Below are positions 34,510 through 43,618 of a DNA stretch of 64,000 nt, one piece after another. The DNA lies in assembly GCA_028698335.1 (NCBI GenBank), contig JAQVDP010000004.1, positions 124,001-188,000 on the forward strand, in the 5' to 3' direction. This stretch comes from Nevskiales bacterium (lineage in GTDB: Bacteria > Pseudomonadota > Gammaproteobacteria > Nevskiales > Nevskiaceae). How positions within the stretch are numbered: the first letter of the stretch is position 1; the number at the start of each line of letters is the position of its first letter. Made by a program: the position numbers and the translations under genes. The notes beneath the pieces are model-generated. The model saw only the letters and a program-made list of their open reading frames with translations, did not search any database and was not told the origin of the DNA.

Positions 34510-35607
34510 TCAGTCGACGACTTCCAGCATCAGGTCCAGCGCCGCACGCGCCGGCTCGGCCACTTCCTCCGGCACCTGGATGCGGTTGACGGTGCGGCCG
34601 GCCACGGCGTTGTCGAGCACCCACGCCAGATGCTGCGGATCGGTCCGGAACATCGTCGAGCACATGCACACGGTCGGCGACATGAACTCCACGGTCACGT
34701 CACGCGCTTTCATCTCGTCGGCGAGCCGGTTGACCAGATTGAGCTCGGTGCCGACCAGCCAGTGGTCGCCGGGCTGCGACGCCCGCACCGTGCGCAGTAT
34801 GTACTCGGTGCTGCCGACGAAGTCCGACTTCTGACAGACCTCGAACGCGTTTTCCGGATGGCTGATGACCTTGCCCTGCGGCACGCGTCCGCGGAAATGA
34901 TCGATATGCGCCGGCTGGAACATCTGATGGACCGAGCAGAAGCCCTTCCACAGGATCATCCTGGCGCCCCGGATCTGCTCCGGCGTCAGACCGCCGAGCG
35001 GCTTGGTGAAGTCCCAGACCACCATCTCGTCGAGACCGACGCCCATCGCGTAGGCGGTGTTGCGCCCCAGATGCTGGTCCGGAAAGAACAACACTTTCTC
35101 GCGGCGGGCGAATGACCACTCCAGCACCGCCCGCGCGTTGCTCGACGTGCACACAATGCCGCCGTGGCTTCCGCAGAAGCCCTTGAGGTCGGCCGCGGAA
35201 TTGATGTAGGTGACCGGCGTGACGCTCTGGTCCGGGTCGAGCACTTCGGCGAGCTCGGACCAGCACTTGCGCACCTTGACCAGATTGGCCATGTCGGCCA
35301 TGGAGCAGCCCGCCGCCAGATCCGGCAGGATCACCTGGCGCTTGCCGTGGGTCACGATGTCCGCGACCTCAGCCATGAAATGCACGCCGCAGAACACGAT
35401 GTATTCGGCATCGGTGGTAGCCGCCATCTGCGACAGTTTCAGGGAATCCCCCGAAAAATCGGCGTGGCGGAACACCTCGTCACGCTGATAGTGGTGCCCC
35501 AGAATACAGAGCCGTTCGCCGAGGATGCGCTTGGCCGAGGCAATCCGCGCCTCGCACTCGCTGTCATCCAGCAGATTGAACTCTTCCATCTTGAGAACGG
35601 CAGCCAT
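34510..35607 (-). CDS. nadA: Quinolinate synthase A
   Basis: [4Fe-4S] enzyme condensing iminoaspartate with dihydroxyacetone phosphate in NAD synthesis. It has 365 residues. The cluster-ligand cysteines lie in VFCGVHFMAE, KGFCSVHQM and SPTVCMCSTM. HHYQRDEV and SGDSLKLSQMA are also typical. The ATG at 35607 is set by GGAGG 8 bases upstream; a GTG directly before it is less likely. nadC is in the same window (48.2 kb) but separate; nadB is not seen. Confidence 0.95.
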   Translation of the reverse strand: MAAVLKMEEFNLLDDSECEARIASAKRILGERLCILGHHYQRDEVFRHADFSGDSLKLSQMAATTDAEYIVFCGVHFMAEVADIVTHGKRQVILPDLAAGCSMADMANLVKVRKCWSELAEVLDPDQSVTPVTYINSAADLKGFCGSHGGIVCTSSNARAVLEWSFARREKVLFFPDQHLGRNTAYAMGVGLDEMVVWDFTKPLGGLTPEQIRGARMILWKGFCSVHQMFQPAHIDHFRGRVPQGKVISHPENAFEVCQKSDFVGSTEYILRTVRASQPGDHWLVGTELNLVNRLADEMKARDVTVEFMSPTVCMCSTMFRTDPQHLAWVLDNAVAGRTVNRIQVPEEVAEPARAALDLMLEVVD

Positions 35608-35791
35608 CACGCAGGCCTCCGGCGGTCATCCGAATGAAATATTGAAGCTCTGTCGAGCCCGATATTGTAGCCGGTTGACGCCGCGCCCACTACAGATAGT
35701 GACAGGCGTGTGACGCCCCGCCCCGGCTCCGCGACACGGGGCGTCGAGACAATCGCGCCGAGCCCCGGCTGGATCGCCGCCGCCCCGGGCT

Positions 35792-37147
35792 TTAACGGGC
35801 CTCGGGCGCGACGCACTCCGGAATCGGATCGGTCCCCGGCGTGACGATGCACAGCGTGGTTTCGTCGGTAAGGGCATCGTCATCCGCGCCGACGGTCGCC
35901 GTCACCGTGACCGCGCCGTCCTCAGCCTTGGTCGACACCGCCAGGCCACCGCCGAACAAGCCGGTGCCGATCGTTGCGACGGTGGTGTCGGAACTGGCCC
36001 AGACCACCGAGCGCGTGACCGGCTGCGTGACCGTATCGCCGTCATAGTGCCCGATCGCCTCGAACTGCTGGCTGTCCAGCGCCTCGACCGTCGGATTGAC
36101 CGGGTCGATGCTGATGCTGTCGAGCGTGCGCTCTACCGCGTTGAGCGTGACGGTATTGCTCTCCACCAGCGGCGGATCCGTATCGCCTTCCTCATCGTTG
36201 CCGTCGTCACCGCCATAGGTCGCTTTGACCCCCGCAGTTCCGACGGCCGCGGCGGTCACGATCTGCGGCAGCAGCACCGCCGGACTGATGACCGCGGTAT
36301 CGTCGCTGGTCAGCAGCACCAGACCGCTCAGATCCTGTGTCTGCCCGCCGGCGAACTGCGCGGTCACGCGCAGCGATTCGGTGGTGCCGACGATCAGCTC
36401 ATCGTTCGGCGCATCGACGAACTCGCGCTCCAGCGTCAGCGCCGTCGGATATTCGATGTTCACCTGCGCCTTCAGGTCCTGCTCGATGGGATTCCCGGCA
36501 CAGGCATCGAGGCTGGCGGTCGCGACCAGCGGACCGCCCGGCGCCACCGCGCTGATCACCCCGGTGCCGATGCCGATGGTGGCCACGTCGTCATTGGGCG
36601 CCTCGAACGACCAGACCGCGGCCCGGGTGACGTTGAGCGTGTAACCGCCAACGCTGGCCCGCAGGGTCAGGCCGGCCGAGGTTTCCGGCGCGACCGTCAG
36701 TTCGGACTGCTCCATGTACAGTTCGTCGGGCGCGCGCACCTCGACGTCATAGCTCGCGCTCAGACCGACGAACTCGACCTTGATCGTCGCCGTTCCGGTC
36801 GCGACCGGAACCAGCGTTCCCGAGGCGTACGCGAGCGTCGGGTCGCTCGCCAGCTGGATGTCGCCATTGCTGACCTTGACCACCGCCGGATCGCTGCTCG
36901 ACCAGGTCGCGCGCGCGCTGTAGTCGGCCTGCCCGCCGTCGGTGAAGGTGCCGATCACCTGCAGCTTGTCGGTGAAGCACAGGTATGAAACGTTGCTGGA
37001 CGCATCCAGCAGGCTGGTCTGGCGCGCGATGCTGAGTGTCTCGAGCCGGTTGCCGTCACCGATGCCTCCGATATTGCAGGCGCCCAGAACGGCCGAAAGG
37101 GACAAGCCGGCAGCGGTCTGCAGCCAGCGACGAGAGCAAGAGGACAT
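35792..37147 (-). CDS. Ig-like repeat lipoprotein
   Basis: About 451 residues with a lipoprotein signal (LSAVLGAC, C24) and a series of bacterial Ig-like modules: WSSSDPAVVKVSNG near the start and VVWASSDTTVATIGTG near the end, each preceded by a hydrophobic strand, with intervening related modules. An acidic run GGDDGNDEEGDTDPP lies about two-thirds along. Probably a surface-exposed lipoprotein; function unknown. I prefer the ATG at 37147 because the AAGGAG is 10 bases upstream of it, whereas it is only 1 base from the ATG at 37156. Directly downstream of aspS (23 bases). Similar in style, not a copy, to the lipoprotein at 11.9-13.5 kb. Confidence 0.75.
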   Translation of the reverse strand: MSSCSRRWLQTAAGLSLSAVLGACNIGGIGDGNRLETLSIARQTSLLDASSNVSYLCFTDKLQVIGTFTDGGQADYSARATWSSSDPAVVKVSNGDIQLASDPTLAYASGTLVPVATGTATIKVEFVGLSASYDVEVRAPDELYMEQSELTVAPETSAGLTLRASVGGYTLNVTRAAVWSFEAPNDDVATIGIGTGVISAVAPGGPLVATASLDACAGNPIEQDLKAQVNIEYPTALTLEREFVDAPNDELIVGTTESLRVTAQFAGGQTQDLSGLVLLTSDDTAVISPAVLLPQIVTAAAVGTAGVKATYGGDDGNDEEGDTDPPLVESNTVTLNAVERTLDSISIDPVNPTVEALDSQQFEAIGHYDGDTVTQPVTRSVVWASSDTTVATIGTGLFGGGLAVSTKAEDGAVTVTATVGADDDALTDETTLCIVTPGTDPIPECVAPEAR

Positions 37148-37170
37148 GCGCGCCATACTCCTTGGGTGGG

Positions 37171-38982
37171 TTACGCCGAAGCCGAGCCGGTGCTCGCAGG
37201 ATCGGCCGGGCTCTTCACCTGGACCGTCGATCGGATCTGCAGTTCCCGCAGCTGCTTGGGTTCGGCGGCTCCGGGAGCATCGGTCAGCGGATCGTGCGCG
37301 GTCTGGGTCTTCGGGAATGCGATGACATCACGGATACTGTGACGCCCGGCCATCAGCATGATCAGGCGATCCAGTCCCAGCGCGATCCCTCCGTGCGGCG
37401 GCGCGCCATACGACAGCGCCTCGAGCAGGAAGCCGAACTTCTCCTGCTGCTCGTCGGCCCCGATGCCCAGCAGCTCGAACACCGCCTGCTGCACGTCCTG
37501 GCGATGGATACGCACCGAACCGCCACCGATCTCGATGCCGTTGATCACGACGTCGTAACCCTGCGACAGGATCTCGCCCGGGTGCGCGCGCAGCGCCTCG
37601 GCGTCGAACGGCGTCGGCGCGGTGAACGGATGATGCAGCGAGAACCAGCGGTTCTCGGCCTCGTCCCACTCGAACATCGGCCAGTCGATGACCCACAACG
37701 CGCGCCAGGCGTCCTCGGTCAGGCCCAGATCGTTGCCGACCCGCAGGCGCAACGCGCCGAGCGCGTCGCTGACCACACGCCATTTGTCCGCGCCGAAGAA
37801 GAGCACGTCGCCACTCTGCGCGCCGGTGCGCTCGAGAATGCCCTCAAGCGCCGCGTCGTGGAGGTTCTTCACGATCGGCGACTGCAGGCCGTCGCGGCCC
37901 TGCGCACGGTCATTGACGACGATGTACGCCAGCCCTTTCGCACCGTACTGCTTGACGAAATCGGTGTAGCGGTCGATCTCGCTGCGCGACAGGCGCTCAC
38001 GGCCGCCCGGCACACGCAGTGCCGTCACCCGGCAGTTGGGATCATTGGCCGGACCGGAGAACACCTTGAACCCGACATCGGCCACCAGATCCTTGACGTC
38101 GACCAGCTCCAGCGGATTGCGCAGGTCCGGCTTGTCCGATCCGTAACGCCGCATCGCCTCGGCGTACGACATGCGGGGCAGCGTCCCCAGGTCAACGTCG
38201 ATCACGTCACGGAAGATCCCTTTGAGCAGGTCCTCCATCAGCGCCATGATCTCGTCCTGCGTCAGGAACGAGGCCTCGACATCGAGCTGGGTGAATTCCG
38301 GCTGACGATCGGCGCGCAGATCTTCGTCGCGGAAGCAGCGCGCGATCTGGTAGTAGCGGTCGAGTCCCGAGACCATCAGCAGCTGCTTGAACAGCTGCGG
38401 CGACTGCGGCAACGCGAAGAAGCGCCCCGGATGGGTGCGGGACGGGACCAGATAGTCGCGCGCGCCTTCGGGGGTCGCCTTGGTCAGGATCGGCGTCTCG
38501 ACGTCGATGAACCCGCGGGCATCCATGAAGTCGCGGATGCGCTTGATGACGTCGTGGCGCAGACGCAGATTGCGCTGCATCTCCGGACGGCGCAGATCCA
38601 TGTAGCGGAACTTCAGGCGGGTATCCTCGCCGACGGTATCGTCGTCGAGGTGGAAAGGCGGCGTTTCGGCCTGATTAAGCACGGTGACCGACTGACCGAG
38701 CACCTCGACCTTGCCGGTGCGCAGGTTGGCGTTTTCGGTGCCCTGGGGGCGCGGGCGGACGCGGCCGACGATCTGCACGACGTACTCGGACCGCAACCGG
38801 TCGGCCGCGGCGAACGCCTCCTGCGTATCCGGATCGAACACGCACTGCAGGAGGCCCTCGCGATCACGCAGATCGATGAACACCACCCCGCCGTGATCAC
38901 GCCGGCGATGCACCCAACCACACACCGTCACGGTCTCACCGATCAACTGATCGGTCACCAGCCCACAATAATGACTACGCAT
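37171..38982 (-). CDS. aspS: Aspartyl-tRNA synthetase (probably non-discriminating)
   Basis: A 603-residue class II synthetase: anticodon-binding OB fold at the N-terminus ([20 protein letters not shown]), motif 2 [18 protein letters not shown], a bacterial insertion domain, and motif 3 [16 protein letters not shown]. The N-terminal HRRRDHGG (H30) and the QGTEN segment resemble Pseudomonas-type AspRS that also charges tRNA-Asn, so GatCAB may complete Asn-tRNA here (inference). The start at 38982 matches homologues; the longer frame to 39018 does not. Confidence 0.96.
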   Translation of the reverse strand: MRSHYCGLVTDQLIGETVTVCGWVHRRRDHGGVVFIDLRDREGLLQCVFDPDTQEAFAAADRLRSEYVVQIVGRVRPRPQGTENANLRTGKVEVLGQSVTVLNQAETPPFHLDDDTVGEDTRLKFRYMDLRRPEMQRNLRLRHDVIKRIRDFMDARGFIDVETPILTKATPEGARDYLVPSRTHPGRFFALPQSPQLFKQLLMVSGLDRYYQIARCFRDEDLRADRQPEFTQLDVEASFLTQDEIMALMEDLLKGIFRDVIDVDLGTLPRMSYAEAMRRYGSDKPDLRNPLELVDVKDLVADVGFKVFSGPANDPNCRVTALRVPGGRERLSRSEIDRYTDFVKQYGAKGLAYIVVNDRAQGRDGLQSPIVKNLHDAALEGILERTGAQSGDVLFFGADKWRVVSDALGALRLRVGNDLGLTEDAWRALWVIDWPMFEWDEAENRWFSLHHPFTAPTPFDAEALRAHPGEILSQGYDVVINGIEIGGGSVRIHRQDVQQAVFELLGIGADEQQEKFGFLLEALSYGAPPHGGIALGLDRLIMLMAGRHSIRDVIAFPKTQTAHDPLTDAPGAAEPKQLRELQIRSTVQVKSPADPASTGSASA

Positions 38983-39114
38983 CCTTAGAATTTCGCTTGA
39001 TTCGGTGCCGATGTGCACCGCGAAGATTGTCGAGACCCCGCTACGCGGCTGAACGCCGTCACCGGGGTGAAAGCCCGGTAGTTTACCGTCCCGAGCGCGA
39101 CTCGGCCACGCAGC

Positions 39115-39744
39115 TTACAGCGCGTCGACGGCAGTGTCGCCGCCCTTGCCCACCCTCGGCAGATTCTGCGGGGTCACGACTCCCAGCGAGATCACCAGGC
39201 GCATCGCGTCCTCGACCGACATCTTGAGCCGGATCGCGTCACGATCCGGCACCATGACGATGAAGCCGGAGGTCGGATTCGGCGTCGTCGGCACAAAGCA
39301 GGTGAGCAGGTGCTCCGAGGTGTGATCCTGGACCTCGCCGATCGGCTCGCCGGTGAGAAACGCCACCGACCAGATCCCCTTGCGCGGATATTCGATCAGC
39401 AACGGCTGGCGGAACGAGCGCGACTGGTCGGAAAAGATCGTTTCGGCGAGTTTCTTGATGCCGCCGTAGACGGTCCGCACCAGCGGAATGCGCGACAGCA
39501 ACGCCTCGGTCCAGACCACCAGCTTGCCGCCGATGTAATTGGCGGCGATGGCGCCGGTTCCGAGCACCAGCACGACCGACAGCAGCGCACCCAGCCCGGG
39601 AATGTCCGGCCGATAGACTTCCGGAATCAGCAGCAGGCTGGTATCGAGCAGGTTGATGACGAAGCGGATGACCAGCAGGGTTGCCCCCAGCGGCAACCAG
39701 ATCAGCATGCCGGCGATCAGCCAGCGACGTAACAGATTGCCCAT
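39115..39744 (-). CDS. DUF502 family membrane protein
   Basis: A 209-residue protein with two N-terminal membrane helices (about 7-33 and 48-72) and a soluble domain with the family segments WTEALLSRIPLVRTVYGGIK and TGEPIGEVQDHTSEHLLTCF. Function unknown. It commonly precedes aspS and follows an FmdB-type zinc ribbon gene, as here. Confidence 0.85.
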   Translation of the reverse strand: MGNLLRRWLIAGMLIWLPLGATLLVIRFVINLLDTSLLLIPEVYRPDIPGLGALLSVVLVLGTGAIAANYIGGKLVVWTEALLSRIPLVRTVYGGIKKLAETIFSDQSRSFRQPLLIEYPRKGIWSVAFLTGEPIGEVQDHTSEHLLTCFVPTTPNPTSGFIVMVPDRDAIRLKMSVEDAMRLVISLGVVTPQNLPRVGKGGDTAVDAL

Positions 39745-39830
39745 TTACCGCCTCTCGAATCGTCCTACCCGATACCAACGACGAGGCCGACCCGAAAACG
39801 GGCCGGCCTCGTCATCCATGGCGGACCTGA

Positions 39831-40112
39831 TCAGCTGTCCGCAGCCGCGCCGCACGCCGGCTTGTCACAGCCGCCGGGACTGCAGGCCGGCGCGGATTCC
39901 GCCTTGTCTCCAGCCAGATTGCGCTTGCCGTCCGACTTGAAATCGGTTTCGTACCAACCGCCGCCGCCCAGTCGGAACCCGGCGGCCGAAACCAGTTTGG
40001 TCAACGCCGGCTTGCCGCACTCGGGGCAATCCTTGGCCGGCGGGTCCGAAATCTTGTGCATCACCTCGGATTCGGCGCCGCAGGCTTGGCAGACATACTC
40101 ATAGATCGGCAT
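39831..40112 (-). CDS. FmdB family zinc ribbon protein
   Basis: A 93-residue protein starting MPIYEYVCQACG, with two CxxC knuckles (C8, C11, C29, C32) forming the FmdB zinc ribbon (about 1-42), then a Gly-rich stretch and a Cys-containing tail (CSPGGCDKPACG). Possible regulator or small RNA/DNA-binding protein; role not established. GAGGA lies before the ATG. Confidence 0.87.
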   Translation of the reverse strand: MPIYEYVCQACGAESEVMHKISDPPAKDCPECGKPALTKLVSAAGFRLGGGGWYETDFKSDGKRNLAGDKAESAPACSPGGCDKPACGAAADS

Positions 40113-40169
40113 GAAATTTCCTCGAAAAAGGCACCACCATCGGCGTTGATGGGGGCAAGCGTCGCATTT

Positions 40170-41252
40170 TCAAGAGTTCGCCGGCTTCGGTCCAGCACGG
40201 GTGACGGGCGGCTCGACCGGCAGCCGCAGGTGGAACTCGGCGCCGCTGGCGCAGGGCTCCGCCCACATCTCGCCACCGTGATATACGGCGATCTTGCGAC
40301 AGATCGCCAGGCCGATACCGGTTCCCGCATACCGCTCGGCCGCGTGCAGGCGCTTGAACACCGCGAAGACCTGTTCGAGCTGGTCGACTGGGATACCGAT
40401 CCCGTTGTCGCGGACGACGATATGCCAGTCGTCCCGCTCCCGCCGGCACTCGATCGTGATCACCGGTGCGTTCCCTTCCGGCTGGAACTTGAGCGCATTG
40501 GAAATCAGATTCTGGAACAGCTGCGCCAGCAGTTGGTGGTCGGCCGTCACCACCGGCAGATCGGGCGCGCTGATCCGCGCGCCCGAGCGCTCGATGTCGC
40601 TCGCCAGCATCCGCGTCGCCTTGCCAAGCGTTTCGGCCAGCGGGCGGGACTCGAGCTGTCCACCGAGCCGCCCGACCCTGGACAGCTGCAGCAGCGCATT
40701 GATCAGATCCTGCATCTGCGCAACGCCCTGCTGGATATAGTCCAGAAATTCGCCGGCCTGCGGGTCCAGCGTCTTGGAATACTTCGTTCGCAGCAGCTGG
40801 GCGAAGCCGGCGACGTTGCGCAGCGGTGCCTGAAGATCATGCGAGGCGACATACGCGAACTGCTCGTGCTCCGCCGCCGCCCTCCGCAGCTCGGACAGGG
40901 TCTGGCGCAGATTGCGCTCAGCCGCCTCCCGCAGCATCACTTCCCGGTGCAGATGCTCGTTGACCTGCGCCATCGTCGCGGCGGAAGTGGCATCGCCGCC
41001 CAACTTGTGGTTTCGCAGTGTGCGCCACAGACCGGCCAGCGCAGCCAGTCCGAACACCGCCCAGGGGAGCCACGCCAGATCCGGCGGCAGCCAGGCGCCC
41101 GTCACCAACGCAGCAGCCAGGATGCCGAACAGGAGGCTCGTCACCCGCACGTCCGAACGGCCCGCGCCACCGCTGCGCCAGCCCAGCAGCGCAAACGCCA
41201 GGCTCGCGACCGCCGCTACACCTCGGGCGAGAGTTTCCGCGTCCCAGACCAT
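40170..41252 (-). CDS. Membrane-associated sensor histidine kinase
   Basis: A 360-residue kinase. Two to three hydrophobic N-terminal segments lie within residues 8-78, then a coiled-coil linker, the HisKA H-box YVASHDLQAPLRNVAGF with H138, and a HATPase_c domain with QNLISNALKF (N box), DNGIGIP (G1) and GTGIGLAI (G2). The H-box style (ASHDLQ-PLR) is that of phytochrome/bacteriophytochrome-like kinases, but no PAS or GAF domain is present, so the input signal is unknown. It follows a response regulator gene by 3 bases and presumably phosphorylates it. Confidence 0.9.
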   Translation of the reverse strand: MVWDAETLARGVAAVASLAFALLGWRSGGAGRSDVRVTSLLFGILAAALVTGAWLPPDLAWLPWAVFGLAALAGLWRTLRNHKLGGDATSAATMAQVNEHLHREVMLREAAERNLRQTLSELRRAAAEHEQFAYVASHDLQAPLRNVAGFAQLLRTKYSKTLDPQAGEFLDYIQQGVAQMQDLINALLQLSRVGRLGGQLESRPLAETLGKATRMLASDIERSGARISAPDLPVVTADHQLLAQLFQNLISNALKFQPEGNAPVITIECRRERDDWHIVVRDNGIGIPVDQLEQVFAVFKRLHAAERYAGTGIGLAICRKIAVYHGGEMWAEPCASGAEFHLRLPVEPPVTRAGPKPANS

Positions 41253-41255
41253 CGC

Positions 41256-41723
41256 TCAGCGCAGCACGCCCGGCAGACGCACGACGCCCAACCAGAAATC
41301 CCGGATCAGCTCGATCAGACGCCCGAAGTCGACGATATCGACCGGCTTGGTGAGATAGCAATTGGCATGTGCGTCATAACAGGCCTTGATATCGCCCTCC
41401 GCCTGCGACGTCGTCAGGATCAGGACGGGCGTCCGGCGCAACACGGTGTCCTGTTTGATCTGCCGCAGGACTTCTCGGCCATCGATGCGGGGCAGATTCA
41501 GGTCGAGCAGCACCAGATCGGGCACCGGCAGATTCGCGTATCCGGCCTCGCGACGCATCATCTGCAACGCCTGCTCGCCGTCCCGCGCCACCTGCAGGCG
41601 GTGGGGGAACCCGGCCATCCGCAGCATCTCCTCGGTGAGTCGGACGTCCGCCGGGTTGTCCTCGACCAGCAGGATGACCGGCTCAGCATCCGCCTCACGC
41701 TCCGTCTCGCTCGCGCTATTCAA
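41256..41723 (-). CDS. Single-domain response regulator (Rcp1-like)
   Basis: A 155-residue receiver domain without an output domain. It has the acidic pocket VEDNPAD, phospho-acceptor D74 in LLDLNLPRIDG, TTS, and the conserved K126 in LTKPVDI. The extended PRIDGREVL and C-terminal FWL resemble cyanobacterial Rcp1-type partners of phytochrome-like kinases. It precedes its likely kinase by 3 bases; the output may be protein-protein signalling. Confidence 0.9.
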   Translation of the reverse strand: MNSASETEREADAEPVILLVEDNPADVRLTEEMLRMAGFPHRLQVARDGEQALQMMRREAGYANLPVPDLVLLDLNLPRIDGREVLRQIKQDTVLRRTPVLILTTSQAEGDIKACYDAHANCYLTKPVDIVDFGRLIELIRDFWLGVVRLPGVLR

Positions 41724-41848
41724 CGCCCGCCTCCTTGAGCCATTGGACCCGCAGCAGCGTATGCGGGTTTACAATGTAACCGCTCGCGGGCCGTGCTGAT
41801 ACCGGGTCCGCGCCCAGCCCTCGCCTCTCGCCCAGTCACGCCGGCCAC

Positions 41849-42727
41849 ATGCGCAACAATCTCACCCGCGGTGCGCTGCATGCGTTCGCCGCTGCGGCTG
41901 CCTTTTCACTCATGGGCGCCTGCATCAAGACCGCCTCCCGCCACGCACCCAACGAAGTCATCGTCTTCGTGCGCTGCGCGGTCAGCCTGATCATTCTGTT
42001 TCCCTGGCTGGCCCGCAAGGGCGGGCTCGGCGTCCGCACCCGGCGCCTTGGCGGACATCTGTGGCGTGCCGGATTCGGCATCCTCGCGATGTACGCGTTC
42101 TTTTATGCGATCGCCCATCTGCCGCTGGCCGAGGCCATGCTGCTGACCTACTCGACGCCGCTGTGGATCCCGTTCATCGCCTGGTTCTGGATCGGCGAGC
42201 GCCCCCCGGCCGTCGTCTACCCATCCGCAGCACTGGGCATGGTCGGCGTGGCCTTCATCGTCAAACCGGGCCTGCACGCGATCAGCCCGGTCGCGGGAAT
42301 GGTCGGCCTCGCCTCCGGCATCCTTGCCGCCTGCGCGATGGTCAGCATCCGCCGCATCACCGACACCGAACCACCCGCCCGGATCGTGTTCTATTTCGCC
42401 CTGCTCGGAACCGCCATTTCGGCCATCCCGCTGGTCTGGGCCTGGCAAATGCCCGATCTGCCGACACTGGCGCTGTTGCTCGGCGCCGGACTGCTCGCCA
42501 CTGCCGGACAGATGCAGCTGACCCGCGCGTACAGCTGCGCTCCGGCTGCATTGATCGGCCCGTTCACCTACGTCGCGGTGCCGATTTCGGGCGCGCTCGC
42601 ATGGCTGGTCTGGGACGAGCGACCGGACCGCTGGTCGCTGCTGGGGGCGGCCCTGGTCATCGCCAGCTGTGTGCTGGTCGGGGTCCGCTCGCGGCAGACC
42701 CCATCGCCGGCACGCTCAGGGCGCTGA
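41849..42727 (+). CDS. EamA/DMT family transporter
   Basis: A 292-residue inner membrane protein with about ten hydrophobic helices and two EamA repeats. Segments such as FFYAIAHLPLAEAMLLTYST and the proline-containing YVAVPISGALAWLVWDERPD are typical of drug/metabolite exporters. Substrate unknown. It is the only plus-strand gene in this stretch and overlaps the convergent CinA-like gene by 12 bases. Confidence 0.87.
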   Translation: MRNNLTRGALHAFAAAAAFSLMGACIKTASRHAPNEVIVFVRCAVSLIILFPWLARKGGLGVRTRRLGGHLWRAGFGILAMYAFFYAIAHLPLAEAMLLTYSTPLWIPFIAWFWIGERPPAVVYPSAALGMVGVAFIVKPGLHAISPVAGMVGLASGILAACAMVSIRRITDTEPPARIVFYFALLGTAISAIPLVWAWQMPDLPTLALLLGAGLLATAGQMQLTRAYSCAPAALIGPFTYVAVPISGALAWLVWDERPDRWSLLGAALVIASCVLVGVRSRQTPSPARSGR

Positions 42728-43513
42728 CAGCGGCTCGACAGCAACCCCAGGCAGTCCCCGCAAGGCCGCCTCGAAGTAGCGGTAGGCCCCGGCGGCCACC
42801 GTGCTGGAGCCCTTGAAACCGAATTCGATCTGAGCCGGCGAACCGGCTTGACCGCGTGATGGCAGGCTCGACAGCTTGATCTGTGGGAACCGCGCCAGCG
42901 TCTCCTCCATCAGCGGCAACAGATCGCCTTCGCCGCTGCTGCCGACGACCCGCAACCGGTATTCAACCGGTGGCGATGCCCGATGCCGGTCACCGTAGCG
43001 ATGGTCAAGCACCCACTCGAGCATCGGCCACGCCATTTCGGGAAACCCGGGAACGAAGTTGCAGTTCTCGACGTAGAAGCCGGCGACGTCGTTGACCGGA
43101 TTCGGGATCAGCCCCGCACCACGCGGAAAATCCGCCATCAGCACGCGATTCGGATATGCCCGCTCCGCATACCTTGCCACGATGCGGGCCTCGGCCTCAG
43201 CGTGGCGCTCGATCGGAACCTGGAACGCACGTGCGGCCGCCTGTCGCGTGCGGTCATCCGGGGTCGCCCCGATCCCGCCACAGGAAAGCAGCACATCACC
43301 CGCGTCGCCCGCGACCCGGATCGCATCGGCGATCGCAGCCTCGTCGTCACCCAGAAACCGCGCCCACGTCAGCTCCATGCCGCGCGCGGCCAGCAGTTCG
43401 ATCACCCGGGGCAGGTGCTTGTCCTGACGCTTGCCGGACAGAATCTCGTCGCCGATGACCAGCAATCCGACGCTGGTGGCTCTGTCCGCGTCGTCAGGCT
43501 CACTTTGACTCAT
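42716..43513 (-). CDS. CinA-like molybdopterin-binding domain protein
   Basis: A 265-residue protein related to the N-terminal (CinA/MoaB-like) domain: LLVIGDEILSGKRQDKHLPR, SCGGIGATPDDRTRQAAA and NFVPGFPEMAWPMLE. It lacks the C-terminal PncC nicotinamide-nucleotide amidase domain of full CinA. Such short proteins are annotated as competence/damage-inducible or FAD/ADP-ribose-hydrolase-like; function not certain. ATG at 43513, chosen for homology with VGLLVIGDE shortly after. Its 3' end overlaps the transporter gene tail to tail. Confidence 0.85.
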   Translation of the reverse strand: MSQSEPDDADRATSVGLLVIGDEILSGKRQDKHLPRVIELLAARGMELTWARFLGDDEAAIADAIRVAGDAGDVLLSCGGIGATPDDRTRQAAARAFQVPIERHAEAEARIVARYAERAYPNRVLMADFPRGAGLIPNPVNDVAGFYVENCNFVPGFPEMAWPMLEWVLDHRYGDRHRASPPVEYRLRVVGSSGEGDLLPLMEETLARFPQIKLSSLPSRGQAGSPAQIEFGFKGSSTVAAGAYRYFEAALRGLPGVAVEPLSAP

Positions 43514-43618
43514 CACACTCCCTCGGGCCGACCGGAAGAGTCGGGCGCATCCCCGGAGCACCGGCATCGCGCCGGTGTCCTCCGGGCATTTACGCGTGAT
43601 CTGGCGCAGCCGACGGGC

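Noticed and set aside
35712-35745. Hairpin GACGCCCCG/CGGGGCGTC before nadA as a terminator
   Set aside because: 16-base loop and no T-run; may be a chance repeat in GC-rich DNA.
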